A DNA stretch of 64,000 bases from Trichoplax adhaerens (GCF_000150275.1 NW_002060947.1:6597211-6661210); one strand, 5' to 3'. Counted from the stretch's first letter, positions 13,621 through 26,066 are shown. Translations and numbers: made by a program. Notes: a model not told the origin generated them from the sequence alone.

Positions 13621-14874
13621 GCACAGCATGGATACAAGAAGCGATTGTACTGAATATAGTTCTGATATTCCACCGTGTATTCTAGGTTAGCTGTGCATTT
13701 CCTGTCTGCTTTTACTTCCATGCCAGGGAATTGGAAGTCGCTCAATGCGGTACAAATCCATGAAAGATGATGCAACTTCTGCGTAAAGCTTGTGCGCAAT
13801 CCAGCTTCAATATCACGTCAAATGGTGAGCACAGTACAGTAGAGTATCCCCAACCTGCAGGATGTTCTACTGTACACAGTACTGTACCTAGCCGCCAATC
13901 ATACAGCATAACGTGCTCTTGGCCTTGCAGTGATGTCATGGTGTAGCCCTCGAGGTTCTGCTTGCAAAATGTCTATCGTGTTGTTGTTTTCAATTTTGGT
14001 CTAGACGGCAAATGGATGACGACAGATTGTGGAGTTGTTCTTCAGCATAATGTGAGTATTTTATACCAAGGTAACATCACGGCCAACCCGATAGAATCGA
14101 TCATCCAATCTTGCAGTATCGTAATAGTAGTGCCATAAATAGCAGTCAAAGTGCTTGTGTTGACTTGTCTTGATGCTGAGTATCAAGTTAGGATAGCGCC
14201 GTCAATGCCAATCGTTGCAAACATCTGCTTCGTCATTTCTACGATAGTCATTGATTGATTGCAAGTGATTTGGAATTCTAAATTTTAACTTGTACTTACC
14301 ATCTTAAATATCATTAACCTTCAGTCGTTGTGCAATGTCGTCATTAAGGTAGAAAATAATTCAATAACAATATCTTACGAGTACTTGTAAAGCAGAGGAC
14401 AAGGTGAACGTGCGTACGAGTATGTACATCCTCCCTGTCTTCATCGACTAGCACTAATATAGGATACAGCAGTAATGTGCTAGTAGCCAGAATGATAATG
14501 TTGTTTTACAATATGTATTCATTAGAATAAGATCTGGTTCTCATGGATGCGTATCTATTTAAATCAACAACTACGTATTTTTTAAAATCTGCTCATGTTG
14601 GTATCATTTTTAGCATACAATTTCAATTGGCAGACATTATTCATTACCTGTACCCTAAACTCAATTGCAATACACCACATTGTGGAGACTATACGTACAA
14701 TCATTCTACAATCCAATTGCAACCAAGAATAAGAGCGATCCTGTTGTCAGATGCTGTAACAATATCCTCCACTCGGAAGTTTTTGCAAGACAACGTCAAA
14801 TACGAGAATTGCTTACGCTACCAAAATTATTTGAAGAATTTTATAACTGACGCCATCTTGGACTTGCTGAGAAA
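13621..14874. other. Upstream region of the DELE1-like gene
   Basis: No exon is supported. A palindrome-rich patch at about 13830-13890 contains ACAGTACAGTA and TGTACACAGTACTGTAC, the same motif family seen at 27795-27960 and 55790-56960. Promoter and 5' leader of the plus-strand gene starting at 14875 should lie at the right end; the 114-codon frame at 14543-14887 reads into that start in another frame and looks accidental. Confidence 0.45.
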
Positions 14875-17765
14875 ATGTCTTTTCTAACCAGTCTCAATAA
14901 AAGTAAGATTCTTGATAAAGATCTTGATTGCTACTGTAATGTACCCAAAATATTCATTGACGCGCTATTGCATGAATAACAGTCGAAACCATTCTGTACT
15001 ACAGTTGCCTTGGTAGCTAACTTTTATCGTCTACATGATGTATAATTAAGCTTCACTTCTCATAGTTATTTCCGCCAACAAGCGCTGCATCAGTCAGGTC
15101 TATACCCAACGATCATCGTACTTCCAATCAGATTCATCGCAACGGGATTCATCTGAACGTTTATATCCAGCTTTCAAGTATTTTACCGAGAATGAACAAT
15201 GTCAGAAATCGTTTGATCTGTTAAAGTCAGTCAAAGGTCGTGTAGAAGACAGCATTAAAAATTTTCTGGGCACCAACTTTACGTATTCTCCTCAACCCTT
15301 ACCGAATGATCGTTTATCTTCCGACGAGAATTTTCGCCAGTCAGAACAAAGTAAAATCGGTGATGAAATTGCTGGAGCTTTCACTTGGACGGTGAGTCAA
15401 CTGCAAAGTACTTGATATCCGTAGATGTGTTGTACTGTAGAAGATAGCTCTGCATTGTCGCATAGTATATTTTGTTCGAAAACTTACTGTACAAGGATAT
15501 GATGGCTTCATAGTATGTATAGGGCAATCTTAATGTCTTAATTTACCAGTTAAAATAAAGATAAAAACAAGAAAAATATGAGAATTTAATTGAATAAACT
15601 TCTATTCTTATTCATAGGGGGCTGCCGTCGTTACTAATGCATTGATGCAGCATACATCCAAAAACGATGAGCGAACATCGCTATCACTTTCTGCTATAGC
15701 TTTTTGTAGAGTTCTACATGCTCTTGGCAGTCTTTCACCTGGTAGGGCAGCGACACTTTCTGTCCTACCGGCAAATATTCCAACAAGTTTATCCAGTGAC
15801 GATCAAGAATCTTCGAAATCAACAAGTAATCTTGGCGATAAAAAGCTGGTGAGTTCAAGAGGACCAGCTAGTACTGTTTCTTTTTGCACGCCCCAGCATT
15901 GGTCAACTTTTTGACTTACGAGTGTTTAATAATGCCATACTTCTCATCTGTCTAGACGGATTCTTTAGAGGCAGCTATGCGAAAATTTTCCTCATCCATG
16001 AAGAACTCTTCTGCTGCAAGTCAAAATGCTCTAGCAATACTGTTGCAACGAAGTGGTCAACATAAAAAGGTTACTATTCAGTAACAACTCTTTAACTTTG
16101 TAGCAGGGAACGAATGACTAGATCTTATCTCAATACATTCCTGTTGCATTTTCAAGGCTGTAGAATTTTTTAGGGAATCTAGTAGCCAAGGTTACAGTAA
16201 AGCCCAGTATAACATGGGCTTGTGCTACCATCATGGCTACGGGGTTGGAAGAAATATTGAAATGGTTAGTTAATCATCATTTAACTAAAATTTCTGGGTC
16301 TAGAAAGAACGTAGAAGTAATCATTTGGCTATCTTATCATAATGGTAATTTTCATGCATTCTTATTAGGCTGTTGATTTTTACGAAAGAGCAGCATTGCA
16401 AGGTCATCCATTAGCCCAGTATAATTATGGAATTCATCTAATGGAAAGTAAGAAGCAGAACTAATTATAAAATTTACAAAATCCAAGTTTTTTTGTCCAG
16501 TTTCACTTTAAGGACTAGTATATCTTGTACAGTAATTGTAAATTGTTTGACTAACTGCTACTTGAATTGCATATGTGTTTTTCATCAGATGGTAACAGCC
16601 AGCAAAGTATGACACAGGGCATAAAACTCTTGAAAGATTCTGCTGGCCAAGGAATTGCTTCTGTAAGCGATTTAGCTATAAATACTTCGCACTATTTGCT
16701 GCCTGTCCTTCTTTAGTAAAGTGCCTTTTTAAATTATGTTGGCATAGGCTCAATACTATCTTGGGCAGTATTATTTGAAACGAAGAAATTACAAAGGAAA
16801 CGATGAACTTGCTGTTAAATATTTTAAAATGGCTGCAGATCAATTGGTAACTATTAGTATGCTGAGAAATTCCTCTCAATTGACTCTGACCTATATATTT
16901 GTCGCTAATCTTATGTTTAAGGACGTTAAAGCGCAATATTACCTTGCTATCTGTTATGAAAAAGGTGTTGGTGTAGAAGTTGACTTAACCGAAGTTAGTG
17001 AGACTCGTTAAATTATTCAAAATTTTGGGTATCCTATTTTATTCAATTATGCATTATCTACGATTGTACAGGCAAGAAAGTTGTATGAGACATGCGTTGA
17101 TAGCGGATATGTGCGAGCTATAACCAATCTTGGTAAATACTATGAAAATGGTCTTGGAGGTACTGTAAATAGAATACGCAAAAATCTGCTTGGCTTGTAC
17201 AGTACTATGATAATTGATTTATTGTATCTTTGTTCTACACCACCTCCAGGTCTGAAAGTAGATAAAGCAAAAGCTATATCATTATATAGGAAAGCAACTT
17301 GCGCTGGTAGTCATAAAGCGAAAAGTAGACTAGAAGACCTGCGGAAGGAAGAGTGCCGGCAGAAAGTGTCGGAAAATGGTTATTTAAGTAAGGAAGCAAC
17401 TCTTAGTGAAGGTAATTTATAATAATATTAATGATCATCCAGGGAAACGATATTGTGCGTCGTGTGATGCCGTTAATTAATTACTAATTGTACCTACCAA
17501 TGTATTTTAACTTTTAGAAATCGATAAACGTTTAACTGGGACGTTTTTCCCAGCCATGATAAATGATAAAGATCTGCCTTCGCGCCCAGTCGTCCGGTTC
17601 GCTCCTACGCGACGACAAGGTAGTCTGATGACTGAAACTTCGTCATCTGAATCTGATCCCGAAGACGTAGCGTCGTCGTATAACAGCAACGTAGGACCCT
17701 TAGCACTTTCTGCGCTGTTTACTAGCAGTAAAGCTCAGGGCACATTAGCGTTTGAGCACCCTTAA
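14875..17765 (+). CDS. DELE1: DELE1-like mitochondrial Sel1/TPR-repeat protein, 542 aa
   Basis: Twelve exons join in frame: 14875-14902, 15066-15391, 15618-15848, 15956-16069, 16157-16264, 16369-16447, 16589-16662, 16748-16846, 16922-16993, 17072-17159, 17250-17411 and 17518-17765. The start MSFLTSLNKIISANKRCI is basic, hydroxylated and free of acids, as in a mitochondrial presequence. A middle segment (AFTWTGAAVV, near residue 115) is followed by Sel1-like repeats from about residue 234 to 440, each with the form A...Y..A...G...AQY.LG..Y..G.GV. One repeat, AVEFFRESSSQGYSKAQYNM, fills exactly one 36-codon exon. The tail is polar and acidic (SSSESDPEDV). Human DELE1 has the same plan and about 515 residues; there it reports mitochondrial stress after OMA1 cleavage, activating the kinase HRI. 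Orthology is inferred from architecture and length, and a different Sel1-repeat protein remains possible. The gene converges on RFC3. Confidence 0.78.
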
Positions 17766-18231
17766 AATTGAAAGGGAGTTTTATTCAGTACTTTAAGTTA
17801 TATGAGTTAATGTTACGTGATTGTACAGAGGTCTTAGCTAGATTCAGTACTTGTAAGTAAAGCGTCCGTACGAGTGGACTTTTGATTACTTAAGTTTTAA
17901 ACATTTATAGGAAATTTCAAATATCTATTTTAAGATAACGGCAAAAGATTTTTCATCTTATTCTAATAAAGAAATAATATTAACTGCTTTGTTGTATATT
18001 ATTATAAGCTGTAAGTACGTTCAAGACATTGAGAATATTTGTTGTCAATGACTTTGTATATTGTTTCGTACAGCGTTTAAAACCAGCTGTATGTGTTCTC
18101 AATCATGCATGATATATGTACGCTTAATTTTATCAATTTTGGAATAACGCCTAAATGTATACGCCAAATACAATTAACTAAGCTGACCAAGAAAATAACA
18201 TTTTCCTCAAACAGTTCTTATTGAAAGTATT

Positions 18232-18244
18232 AATAAAGTTTATT
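18232..18244. terminator. Bidirectional poly(A) signal between convergent genes
   Basis: The 13-base element AATAAAGTTTATT carries AATAAA on both strands. On the minus strand it lies 34 bases past the RFC3 stop codon, a normal distance. On the plus strand it is about 470 bases past the DELE1-like stop; a closer plus-strand AATAAA is at 17965-17970. Both transcripts may end in the same short region. Confidence 0.6.
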
Positions 18245-18277
18245 AAGAATTTATACACAGATATGAGGTTTTTTTTT

Positions 18278-21159
18278 TTACATAAAATCCATTGCGGCCA
18301 TCCCTTCATCTAAGAAACGTTTGTAGATACTCATAAATTTGGCAACAAAAGCTTCTAAGTGAAATATTGCTTTGCGTCCCATTTGGATACGATGTTCGTA
18401 GAACGCTGCTAAGGCTGTGATTTCAGTCTTCAATTGACCATCCGAGTTCACGATTAATTCAGACAATAATCCCTGGGTCATGATAAAGCAGTGCTCATAT
18501 TAGTGATTTACAGTTTACGACTATACGGTGGGTGTACTGTCCGGCAGTACGTTTTGGTAGATACTAGATAAGGAGAGTGGTTATTAAACAAATGTATCGC
18601 TAGCTCAGCGCCGTATGCAATTGCGTTAGACAAAGCGATACGGCATTATTAGCATCGCTGGCTTAATACTGTAATATTTATTCTATTCACATAATCTAGC
18701 AATGGTCCAATAGGAAGGTATTCCTAGTATTAGACTAATTTCGCTAACGTTTAACAATGAGTATAAAATAAACTTACCTTAATAATAACGTCTGGTGGAA
18801 TGCAGTGGCAGAGTAATTCGTAAAGTCTAGCTCTTACCTCTAATAATCTAATAATCATAAAGCCACGTTAGGTTCAATATTTAATAACGGCATCACCGAT
18901 TTCATGCTACTACTACTAGCTTTTTCAGCGGCTGCAAGACTACGTATATGCGATAGACTAATATACCTTTTGGGATTTTGTTGTTCTACTATTGCTGCCG
19001 CCGTTTCACGCAAATATATTTCCCATTCTGCTTCAGATACCGGCTGATCTGGTGTAAAAGGATACCTGCAGGCCATGTAAAACATAAAGTCTTATACCAA
19101 AGTTGCAAACTTTACGGTATACCGTATCTCGAATAGTATCGATGAACTTACTGTTGAACTTTACATGCTTCACACATTAACAGTGCTCTTCGTAAATTTC
19201 TTTTCGATTGTTCCGCTATGCGAACGGCCAATTCTTGATTCAATGTTAAACCTTCTTTCTTACAGACACCATGCAATACTTGGGTTATCTATTGAGGTAA
19301 ATCGTTGACATAATCAAGCAATCAATATTCTAGTTCCAACAGAACGTTACAATCGTCTTGAGGTCCTTACATATGAGCCTAAGCCTAAAAATTCACCATA
19401 AAATTATCCAAATATAGTTAAAATCAATTATCTACGTGCCTCATCTGCAGTTGGAGCAGCAACGCGTATCCCTAGACAACGACTTCGAACTGCTGGTATT
19501 ACCCTACTAGTAGAGTTGCAACATAGTATCAATCGACACGTTGAGATATATTTTTCCATAGTTCGTCTTAAGGCATGCTGCGCATCTTTCGTCAATCGAT
19601 CCAGTTCCATGACCACGATAACTGTAGGCCATATACAAATGCAATAAAATGCAAAAACTCTTTAGTGTTGGATAATTTAGTGAGAAAGGATTAGTCATTA
19701 TCTGAATGCACCTTTAAAATTCTTTTGTGAAATGGCATCTAACTGTTGGGTTTGTGCAACAGATTTGATCATCCCTTGAATGACAACTCTATCGTTATTT
19801 TTCGCATCGCTGTGCAGAATTGAGAAAAGGCAAAATAAAAGCGAAATTAGGTCAGGTAGTGCCTCACGTCTGCAGTTAGATACAAAATCTTGACGAATGT
19901 ACGTAATTACTATAACTCTAGATCTTCAGAAATGATAATACAGTAAATAAATGAAGAATGAGGCTGACATGGATCATCCAGTCGTATTTATCGGTATTGC
20001 TAGAATTACATTCGAATACAGATTACCTTGGATTAATCTCAATATGGTAATTGCTGGCTACTGTTGTTATTTCAATCTTTTTCTTTGACGGTGTCTGAAA
20101 GAAATGGTATTATATTAATCTATTTCATTCAGATCGTTCAAATAAGTATAAATTGTCTTCGTAAATGGTCTAAATTACAATAACACATCAATAACGATGT
20201 TTCGATTTTAAGATAGTACAAGAATAGCTGTAGTCAATGCTCTTCATCCTAGCAATAGATTTTTAGCAAATTCACTGAGAATTTAAATTTTTAGGATGCA
20301 GAAGTTAAGACTACAGTATTATGAATATAAGCCAACAAATTTAGTTGATAGCCTAACCTGTAAGTAATCATTTCCTGCTAGCAAAAATGATACAGGTGAA
20401 TATATTCGCTTTTTACCTCAAATGTCTGATGTTCTACTCGCAATTTTTCAACCCCAGCACCATACAATTCCCTTAACATAGCCATGATTCTGGTTTTCTT
20501 ACCAGCTCCAGATGGTCCATAAAATAGTAAATGAGGAAAATCCCCACTCTGAATCTAAGTAATCAGGACAATTACGAAATAGAATTAATAGGCACATAAT
20601 ATCTTGAAGAATTTCTTACCAGCTCTAGAGCATGTTTGTGGCAATTTGTTATCTAAAAGTATTGTATGTTAATTATAGCTGATTCAAGTATACTAACATG
20701 CCATTATCTCTCGCTGATCTATTTGAATACAGTAGTGTAAATCTTGAAACCTGCAAATGCAACTTTAAGCTCCACAATACCGTATATTCTAGTCAATTGG
20801 CATAACAATCAATCAATCAGTTAATGCCACTCTGCATAATTTCTGTATCATGTTAACGTATAGAACTTGTCATTGATGGTAACGCCATCTTGACAACTTC
20901 TTACAACTATCGTAAGGGTACGTTCATAAAACATACTATAATTGAATGCATGATGTGAAATTGTCCTAGTAGAAAGTCCAAGGATCAACATTGCCTCCAT
21001 TTATAGCAGGTGAACCTGCCCGCTGTCGTTCTGCAATGGGATCAATTCAATTTTATAGCATTGCAAGCTTACCAAATTTTTCAACTGTTCTGCTAAATCC
21101 TTATGGTAATCCAATTTGGACAACGATGTGGGTCGATATTTATCTACCCACAAACTCAT
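18278..21159 (-). CDS. RFC3: Replication factor C subunit 3 (clamp loader), 357 aa
   Basis: Nine exons join in frame on the minus strand: 21159-21073, 20554-20417, 20094-20027, 19809-19712, 19621-19440, 19288-19152, 19065-18967, 18847-18778 and 18472-18278. The product begins MSLWVDKYRP and has the clamp-loader Walker A motif GPSGAGKKT (42-50), a Walker-B-like VVMELD (133-138), and the SRC motif (177-179) that supplies the arginine finger. The C-terminal helical domain ends EAFVAKFMSIYKRF, as in animal RFC3. Length matches the 356-residue human protein. RFC3 is part of the five-subunit RFC complex that loads PCNA onto primed DNA in the nucleus. The intron between 19440 and 19288 starts with GC instead of GT: the family alignment (APTADE joined to ITQVL) and the reading phase both require the junction at GAG|GCACGT. 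Confidence 0.97.
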
Positions 21160-23354
21160 CTTGATTTTGTATTCTTCCCGTTAATGTTGAGCAATTAATA
21201 TGACCAATGATAAATAAGAATCAAGGACTCCTCTCGAGGAACTACTGTCAATCGATTGCAGCAGGCAGTTAGAAACCTGTAGCGAAGTTTAATTTCAGTC
21301 TTTCACAGCTAAATAAGCTTACTAGAATATTAATAATTTGCAATCTAGCTAGCATGCTATACCTTGATCACTTTGGAAGCCTTACAACAACTTTAAAGGA
21401 TAGCTAAAAGCTTTCTGTTTTTCTTTTTTATTCTACTCGCCCTGATCGCCGCCACTAATTGAGCTCAGCTGCCCAAGGAAGCAGTTTACCGAAATACTAT
21501 ACTGGTGCACAATCAGTACTTCGGTAACAAGGGCAGGGACTGCCCCTTAGAATGAAATCAGATTTTACCAACTATTATAGTGTACAGTACAAGGCTGTAC
21601 TGTAGCAGGATAAAATACACTGTGCAAATCGTAGCGAATTTCCCGCCAAATCTGGACGGACAGACGTCATGGAACAATGCTGTAGTGTTTGATACGAGCT
21701 GGTTGCCTATGGTGATAATAGTGTTGGAAACGTTTCAGCCTTAAGTTTAAAGGTATACATTAAGTAAACCTCTCCAAATAGTATATCTCGATGGTTTTAT
21801 AAGATGTTAATTAATTAATAATGGAGCTGTCAGCATTAGCAACGCGATGGGGCTCATTATAGTGCGTATGCATATGTAGATATAAATTTATAGCGTAATG
21901 CGCGAAAGGTTTATATCAAATTTATATAGTACTATACGGTAGCATGAGTACTAGAATATTATAATAAATAAATACGTAAATATTTAAGCATATAGGTATA
22001 CTGTAAGTAAACTTCTCCAAATAGTACATCTCGATGGTTTTTATAAGAAGTTCATTAATAACGGAGCTGCCAGCATTAGCAACGCGACGGGGCTCATTAT
22101 AGTGCGTATGCACATGTAGATATAAATTTATAGCGTAATGCCCGAAAGGTTTATATCAAACTTATATAGTATTGTATAGTAGCATGAGTACTATAATATT
22201 ATAATAAATACGTAAGTATGCCATTACATTCCGAATGAATAATAATATAAGACTAACATACTGTATAATGTATATATAGATATTGAGAGATACTGCATAG
22301 ATAGATTATGGCACTGGAATAGGCGGCTTTTTCCTGGTAATAATTGTAGTCATAACTGATCATTAACTAAACTTTTGAAGGCAACAATTGCGATAGATTG
22401 GCGTTACTATTTCTTCGACTTGGAAAGTTGAAATGTCACGGACGGCTACATTTTGCGAGTGAGGAGCAATTGCACCTTTGGGCTCACGTGTTGTACTGTT
22501 GAGAGCGGATAGGCGTAGTGAAAACTAAGTAATAATTAATCTACACGGCGAAGCTCGTTTCTTTTAGTTTAGATATTCAAATTAATTGATTACATTATTA
22601 TTATTAACACAGTACCTGGTATCAATATGGACTTCTGGAAATCTTTATCTTGCGTGATTGATCTAGTGCCGCCAACAAAAACGTAACGAATGCTATGAAA
22701 ATACTCGTACTGTAGATCTGATAGGCTAGCCAGAGCTGCGCACAATTCTTTTCTTATTTATACAGCAACTGCTGCATTCACGTAAATATGTCGTCATCCA
22801 AATTGAGCTCTACGTCAAGAGCTCAAGTGATAGAGACGGCGATGTTATACACTAGTTAATCATTCATTTGTTAGATCGTTAATCTAAGCTTGGCTAGCAT
22901 TCTTTTCTTAACATAGCATAATGAAACTGATGTTATAATACGGAGAGTTTGATAGTAGATATTATTATACAATCTCACTTAAAGTAGCTATTAAGTACGT
23001 GGGTAACTGGAAGGTACGAGTAGATCAAATAAACGTAGGCTAAACTGGGCAATGATATAACTGCAGCTTAGTAGAATATCATTTTATTATCCAGAGATAG
23101 CTCCCCAAAAGAGTTCATTGGAGTAAGTTATAATTGGACATTAATTTTTAGCCGGAAAATGCTATAGCATTTTGCACTACCTACCAATAAACAATTTCAA
23201 TTTATTAACTTATGCGCACTAATAGAGAAGCCCAATACTACTCTTGATGCTACAATTCAAGCATATTTTATGCGTCCTCTATTCTTATTTTCATGACAGG
23301 ATTCTACGATTCTACATAATGTGAATAATGGATTAATACAGGTGTTGAATTTAC
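21160..23354. other. Intergenic, includes a direct duplication
   Basis: The RFC3 promoter should lie just above 21159. Apart from the duplication at 21750-22215 no gene or RNA is supported. The 63-codon frame at 21922-22113 lies inside the duplicated block and is not preserved in the other copy. Confidence 0.5.
21750..22215. repeat. Direct tandem duplication of about 240 bases
   Basis: The block at about 21750-21980 is repeated at about 21992-22215. Both copies contain GCATTAGCAACGCGA, GGGGCTCATTATAGTGCGTA and TATAGCGTAATGC in the same order. Identity is high with scattered substitutions. Confidence 0.85.
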
Positions 23355-24818
23355 TTAATCATCGTCAGCAACTGCAAGATTGACAATGCCGATCTTGGCA
23401 GAGATATTGGTCCAGAATTTAAAGCTGCGCTTTCGCATTAGGTAACCTAATTTGGTAATAATTTCTTCCCTTTTAACCAAGTTAATTCCTCTAGGCTGGG
23501 TTAGCACCGCTCCAAGTATCCCTTTTCGTGCTCGAGCGCCCCTATGTTTTAGTAGAAATTCACTACAGTGAAATTTTTCTGCCGTGAAATCAGTTTTCCA
23601 ATAAATTTTAGACTCTCCTCTTACAAATTGAATAACTCTTGCTGTGGTCAAATGGTCACTATTGGCTGTCCTTTCATCAATGGGTGGCCTTTTCTCCCAC
23701 TTATAGAAATTAGTATATTTTAGCGAGCGCACATGAGTATTTCTACCCGATTTGGAAATGATATTTTCTAAATCTTGAAAGACTTCCAGATTGGATGATA
23801 TTCTTATCTTCCTTTCAATGGCAGCGTGGACAGGATTAGCTGTCATAAATGTATGGCTAGGAGTAAGATATTTTAAAGTAAGCTTTTTCAAACTAACGAT
23901 ATTCGTGTTAATGATATGAGCCATTGCGTTATAGAGTGTCCAATTTTTATTTTGCCCGGCATGATTGTCCAGCCAAAGCGTAATGTGCTCGATTCCATTA
24001 TAAGATTTCAAACCCTCAATAAATGCACTTGCAATTTCCGAATCACCTCTGCCGGCTTCCCCTTCATGCCAGAGGATGCATACGTTGGGTACTGCCATTG
24101 TTGCTCGTCCTAGTGGGACAAAGGTCTGGTTAAAACATATTAAACGTTTAGTTCTAGCTGCTATCTGTGTATGGTTGGCCAGAACAGGCAAAAGTAGAAA
24201 TTTTTGCAAATCAGCTGTCAAGTAAGCATCTGTGCTAGACTGTTTTTTCTTTCTATCTATATGATAATAAAATCGTGCTTGCCTATAGAAATTAGTATGA
24301 GCTGTATACTCTTGACATTTAATACAATTTCTATTTATCCTTGTATGTCGATGTTGTTTGTAGCTAAAACAGCTGGGACACACGTCTGATCCTAGACTTG
24401 TAAACTTGATATTCATCTTTTGTAATTGCTTTTGATATAAAGAATAATCCAAGCCTTCTATTAGATGTTTCTGTATGAGATTTTGATACATCGATTTGAT
24501 TGTTAAACTCCCAGGTAAATAAAATGCCCTGGGTGCTTCTTCAATTCTATAGTGGCTTATGCATGGATTGAATGATAAAATTTGCTTTCTTATAACCTCA
24601 ATAGCGCTCGGTTGTAAGGCATTTTTGAAGGTCACTTTAATGATTCTATCACCTAATATATTACCGTCCGCTTTTCTCAAAGCTCGATTTATAAAACAAT
24701 CGGACAATAATCCTATGGTATTCATAAACATCCTTTTACAAACATCAATTTTGACCAAATCAGGAGTTGGCAAACTGTAACGCTTTGTGTATGCTCTATA
24801 AGTTTTTCCCTTCGTCAT
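23355..24818 (-). CDS. Transposase-like protein, DUF7869 type, intronless, 487 aa
   Basis: This is the only long uninterrupted frame in the window (487 codons), unlike its many-exon neighbours, so it looks like a mobile element or a gene derived from one. Two CxxC pairs (C147/C150, C165/C168, with H174 nearby) suggest a zinc-binding segment. The core holds LTADLQKFL (D203), then LWLDNHAGQNKNW (D284), then HAAIERK (E335), an RNase H-like D-D-E layout. The DNxxGQNKNxT signature matches, from memory, the animal family Pfam calls DUF7869. In relatives I recall an acidic residue just before the last motif (ADSVH); here it is N328 (TANPVH), so activity is doubtful. No terminal inverted repeats were recognised. 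Reading upstream past a TAA reveals a further conserved-looking segment (separate entry). Confidence 0.75.
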   Translation of the reverse strand: MTKGKTYRAYTKRYSLPTPDLVKIDVCKRMFMNTIGLLSDCFINRALRKADGNILGDRIIKVTFKNALQPSAIEVIRKQILSFNPCISHYRIEEAPRAFYLPGSLTIKSMYQNLIQKHLIEGLDYSLYQKQLQKMNIKFTSLGSDVCPSCFSYKQHRHTRINRNCIKCQEYTAHTNFYRQARFYYHIDRKKKQSSTDAYLTADLQKFLLLPVLANHTQIAARTKRLICFNQTFVPLGRATMAVPNVCILWHEGEAGRGDSEIASAFIEGLKSYNGIEHITLWLDNHAGQNKNWTLYNAMAHIINTNIVSLKKLTLKYLTPSHTFMTANPVHAAIERKIRISSNLEVFQDLENIISKSGRNTHVRSLKYTNFYKWEKRPPIDERTANSDHLTTARVIQFVRGESKIYWKTDFTAEKFHCSEFLLKHRGARARKGILGAVLTQPRGINLVKREEIITKLGYLMRKRSFKFWTNISAKIGIVNLAVADDD

Positions 24819-25136
24819 TCGTCTGCGCTTTTAAACTTCCAATATTCGAATATGCTCAACGATCCATACTTTCTTTTTACTAGTAGACATCTTCCAAAAT
24901 TTATTGTATAAATCTTTGCAATAATTTGTTGGTAGATCCTCTCCTTTGCAAGGTCTTCTGTAGCAATGACACGGTCCACGAAATGGATGCCTTATTTTGG
25001 CTTTCTCAATAGATTCTTTACATAATCTTTTTTCTTTTATGTGTATTTGCTGCTTACTTATTTCTAAATCTGTAGCTGGATCACTGCTAATCTCATCGGA
25101 AGGAGAGGATTCTGTAAGGTTAAATGATATTTTAAA
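24819..25136 (-). pseudogene. N-terminal part of the transposase-like gene, cut by a stop
   Basis: Directly upstream of the 487-codon ORF, in the same frame, the minus strand is open from about 25136 down to a TAA at 24833-24831; four codons (KRRR) then separate this stop from the ATG. The segment encodes a basic, cysteine-rich stretch (RHPFRGPCHCYRRPCKG, then TNYCKDLYNKFWKM and KKKVWIVEHIRI). DUF7869-type proteins commonly have such a Cys motif followed by a W-containing helix at this place. The simplest reading is that an ancestral longer ORF was split by one nonsense change. A domesticated shorter protein starting at 24818 is the alternative. Confidence 0.65.
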
Positions 25137-26016
25137 TCAGGATCAAGAAAATTTTCATTATTCTATTTAGTACAAAAGTTGGTTTGATATTCCTTCTCGC
25201 AAGTTTGTAAAATATCTGCGGAAATTATAGACAGTTACAATGTCAGATGCACATATACTTAGGTCTATCCTTCTTTAGAGCGTATGTGTAGCTCAATAAT
25301 GTTACTGCAAAATACCTACCCGTACGAAATTCCTTATACAAGATGCTATTAGAAAGATTGTTCAGAATAGCATCTCGAGTACTGCGAGCTTATAACATAG
25401 TTCAATTATACGCATTATTTAGTTTTTCATGTTATACAGTAACTATCGAAGGAGTAAGCTTTGTGCTTAAGCTCTATCCTCGTATATTGATGTAGCAATA
25501 TGTACGAGTATTATGTGTTGTAATTGTAAAGTGCGATGTACAGTATTGTATATGAAATTTTTATTAAGATCATAACGTTGTTAGTGATCACGTTTTTGTA
25601 AGTTGAAATTACTAAGTTACGTCGTAAGTAAAGATACACAAATAAAAAGATAATTTTTAAAGTTCTAAGATTTATGCATTGAGTTACTGGAAGTGAAAGT
25701 TAGGGGTTAATGAGAGGTCTAGTTCCCAGTGTGTAAGGGAAACACAACATTATGTACTTTAGCCGTTTGTTGAAGCGAAATTAAAATGTATTTGAATATA
25801 TTAAGATTGGAACAAAACCATAATTTTAGGCAATTGAAGTAAAAATTTCTAGTTTTTAAAAGTGTGCAAGATTTGGTATTTCTCCTGACTTGTATGAAAT
25901 GTCATAATAGTTGCAAAGTACCTGAGGTTGTCAGCGAATCCGAGGTCTGCTGATCGGTCATTGAATATTTCCGCTGACTTGTAATATCTTGTTGGCAAGA
26001 TTCAACGTATCAACTG

Positions 26017-26066
26017 NNNNNNNNNNNNNNNNNNNNNNNNNNNNNNNNNNNNNNNNNNNNNNNNNN
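26017..26066. other. Assembly gap (50 N)
   Basis: A run of exactly 50 undetermined bases, probably a scaffold join of fixed nominal size. Confidence 0.99.

Noticed and set aside
14543-14887. A 114-codon open frame before the DELE1-like gene
   Set aside because: It overlaps the true start in another frame and has no motif; it probably lies in the 5' flank.
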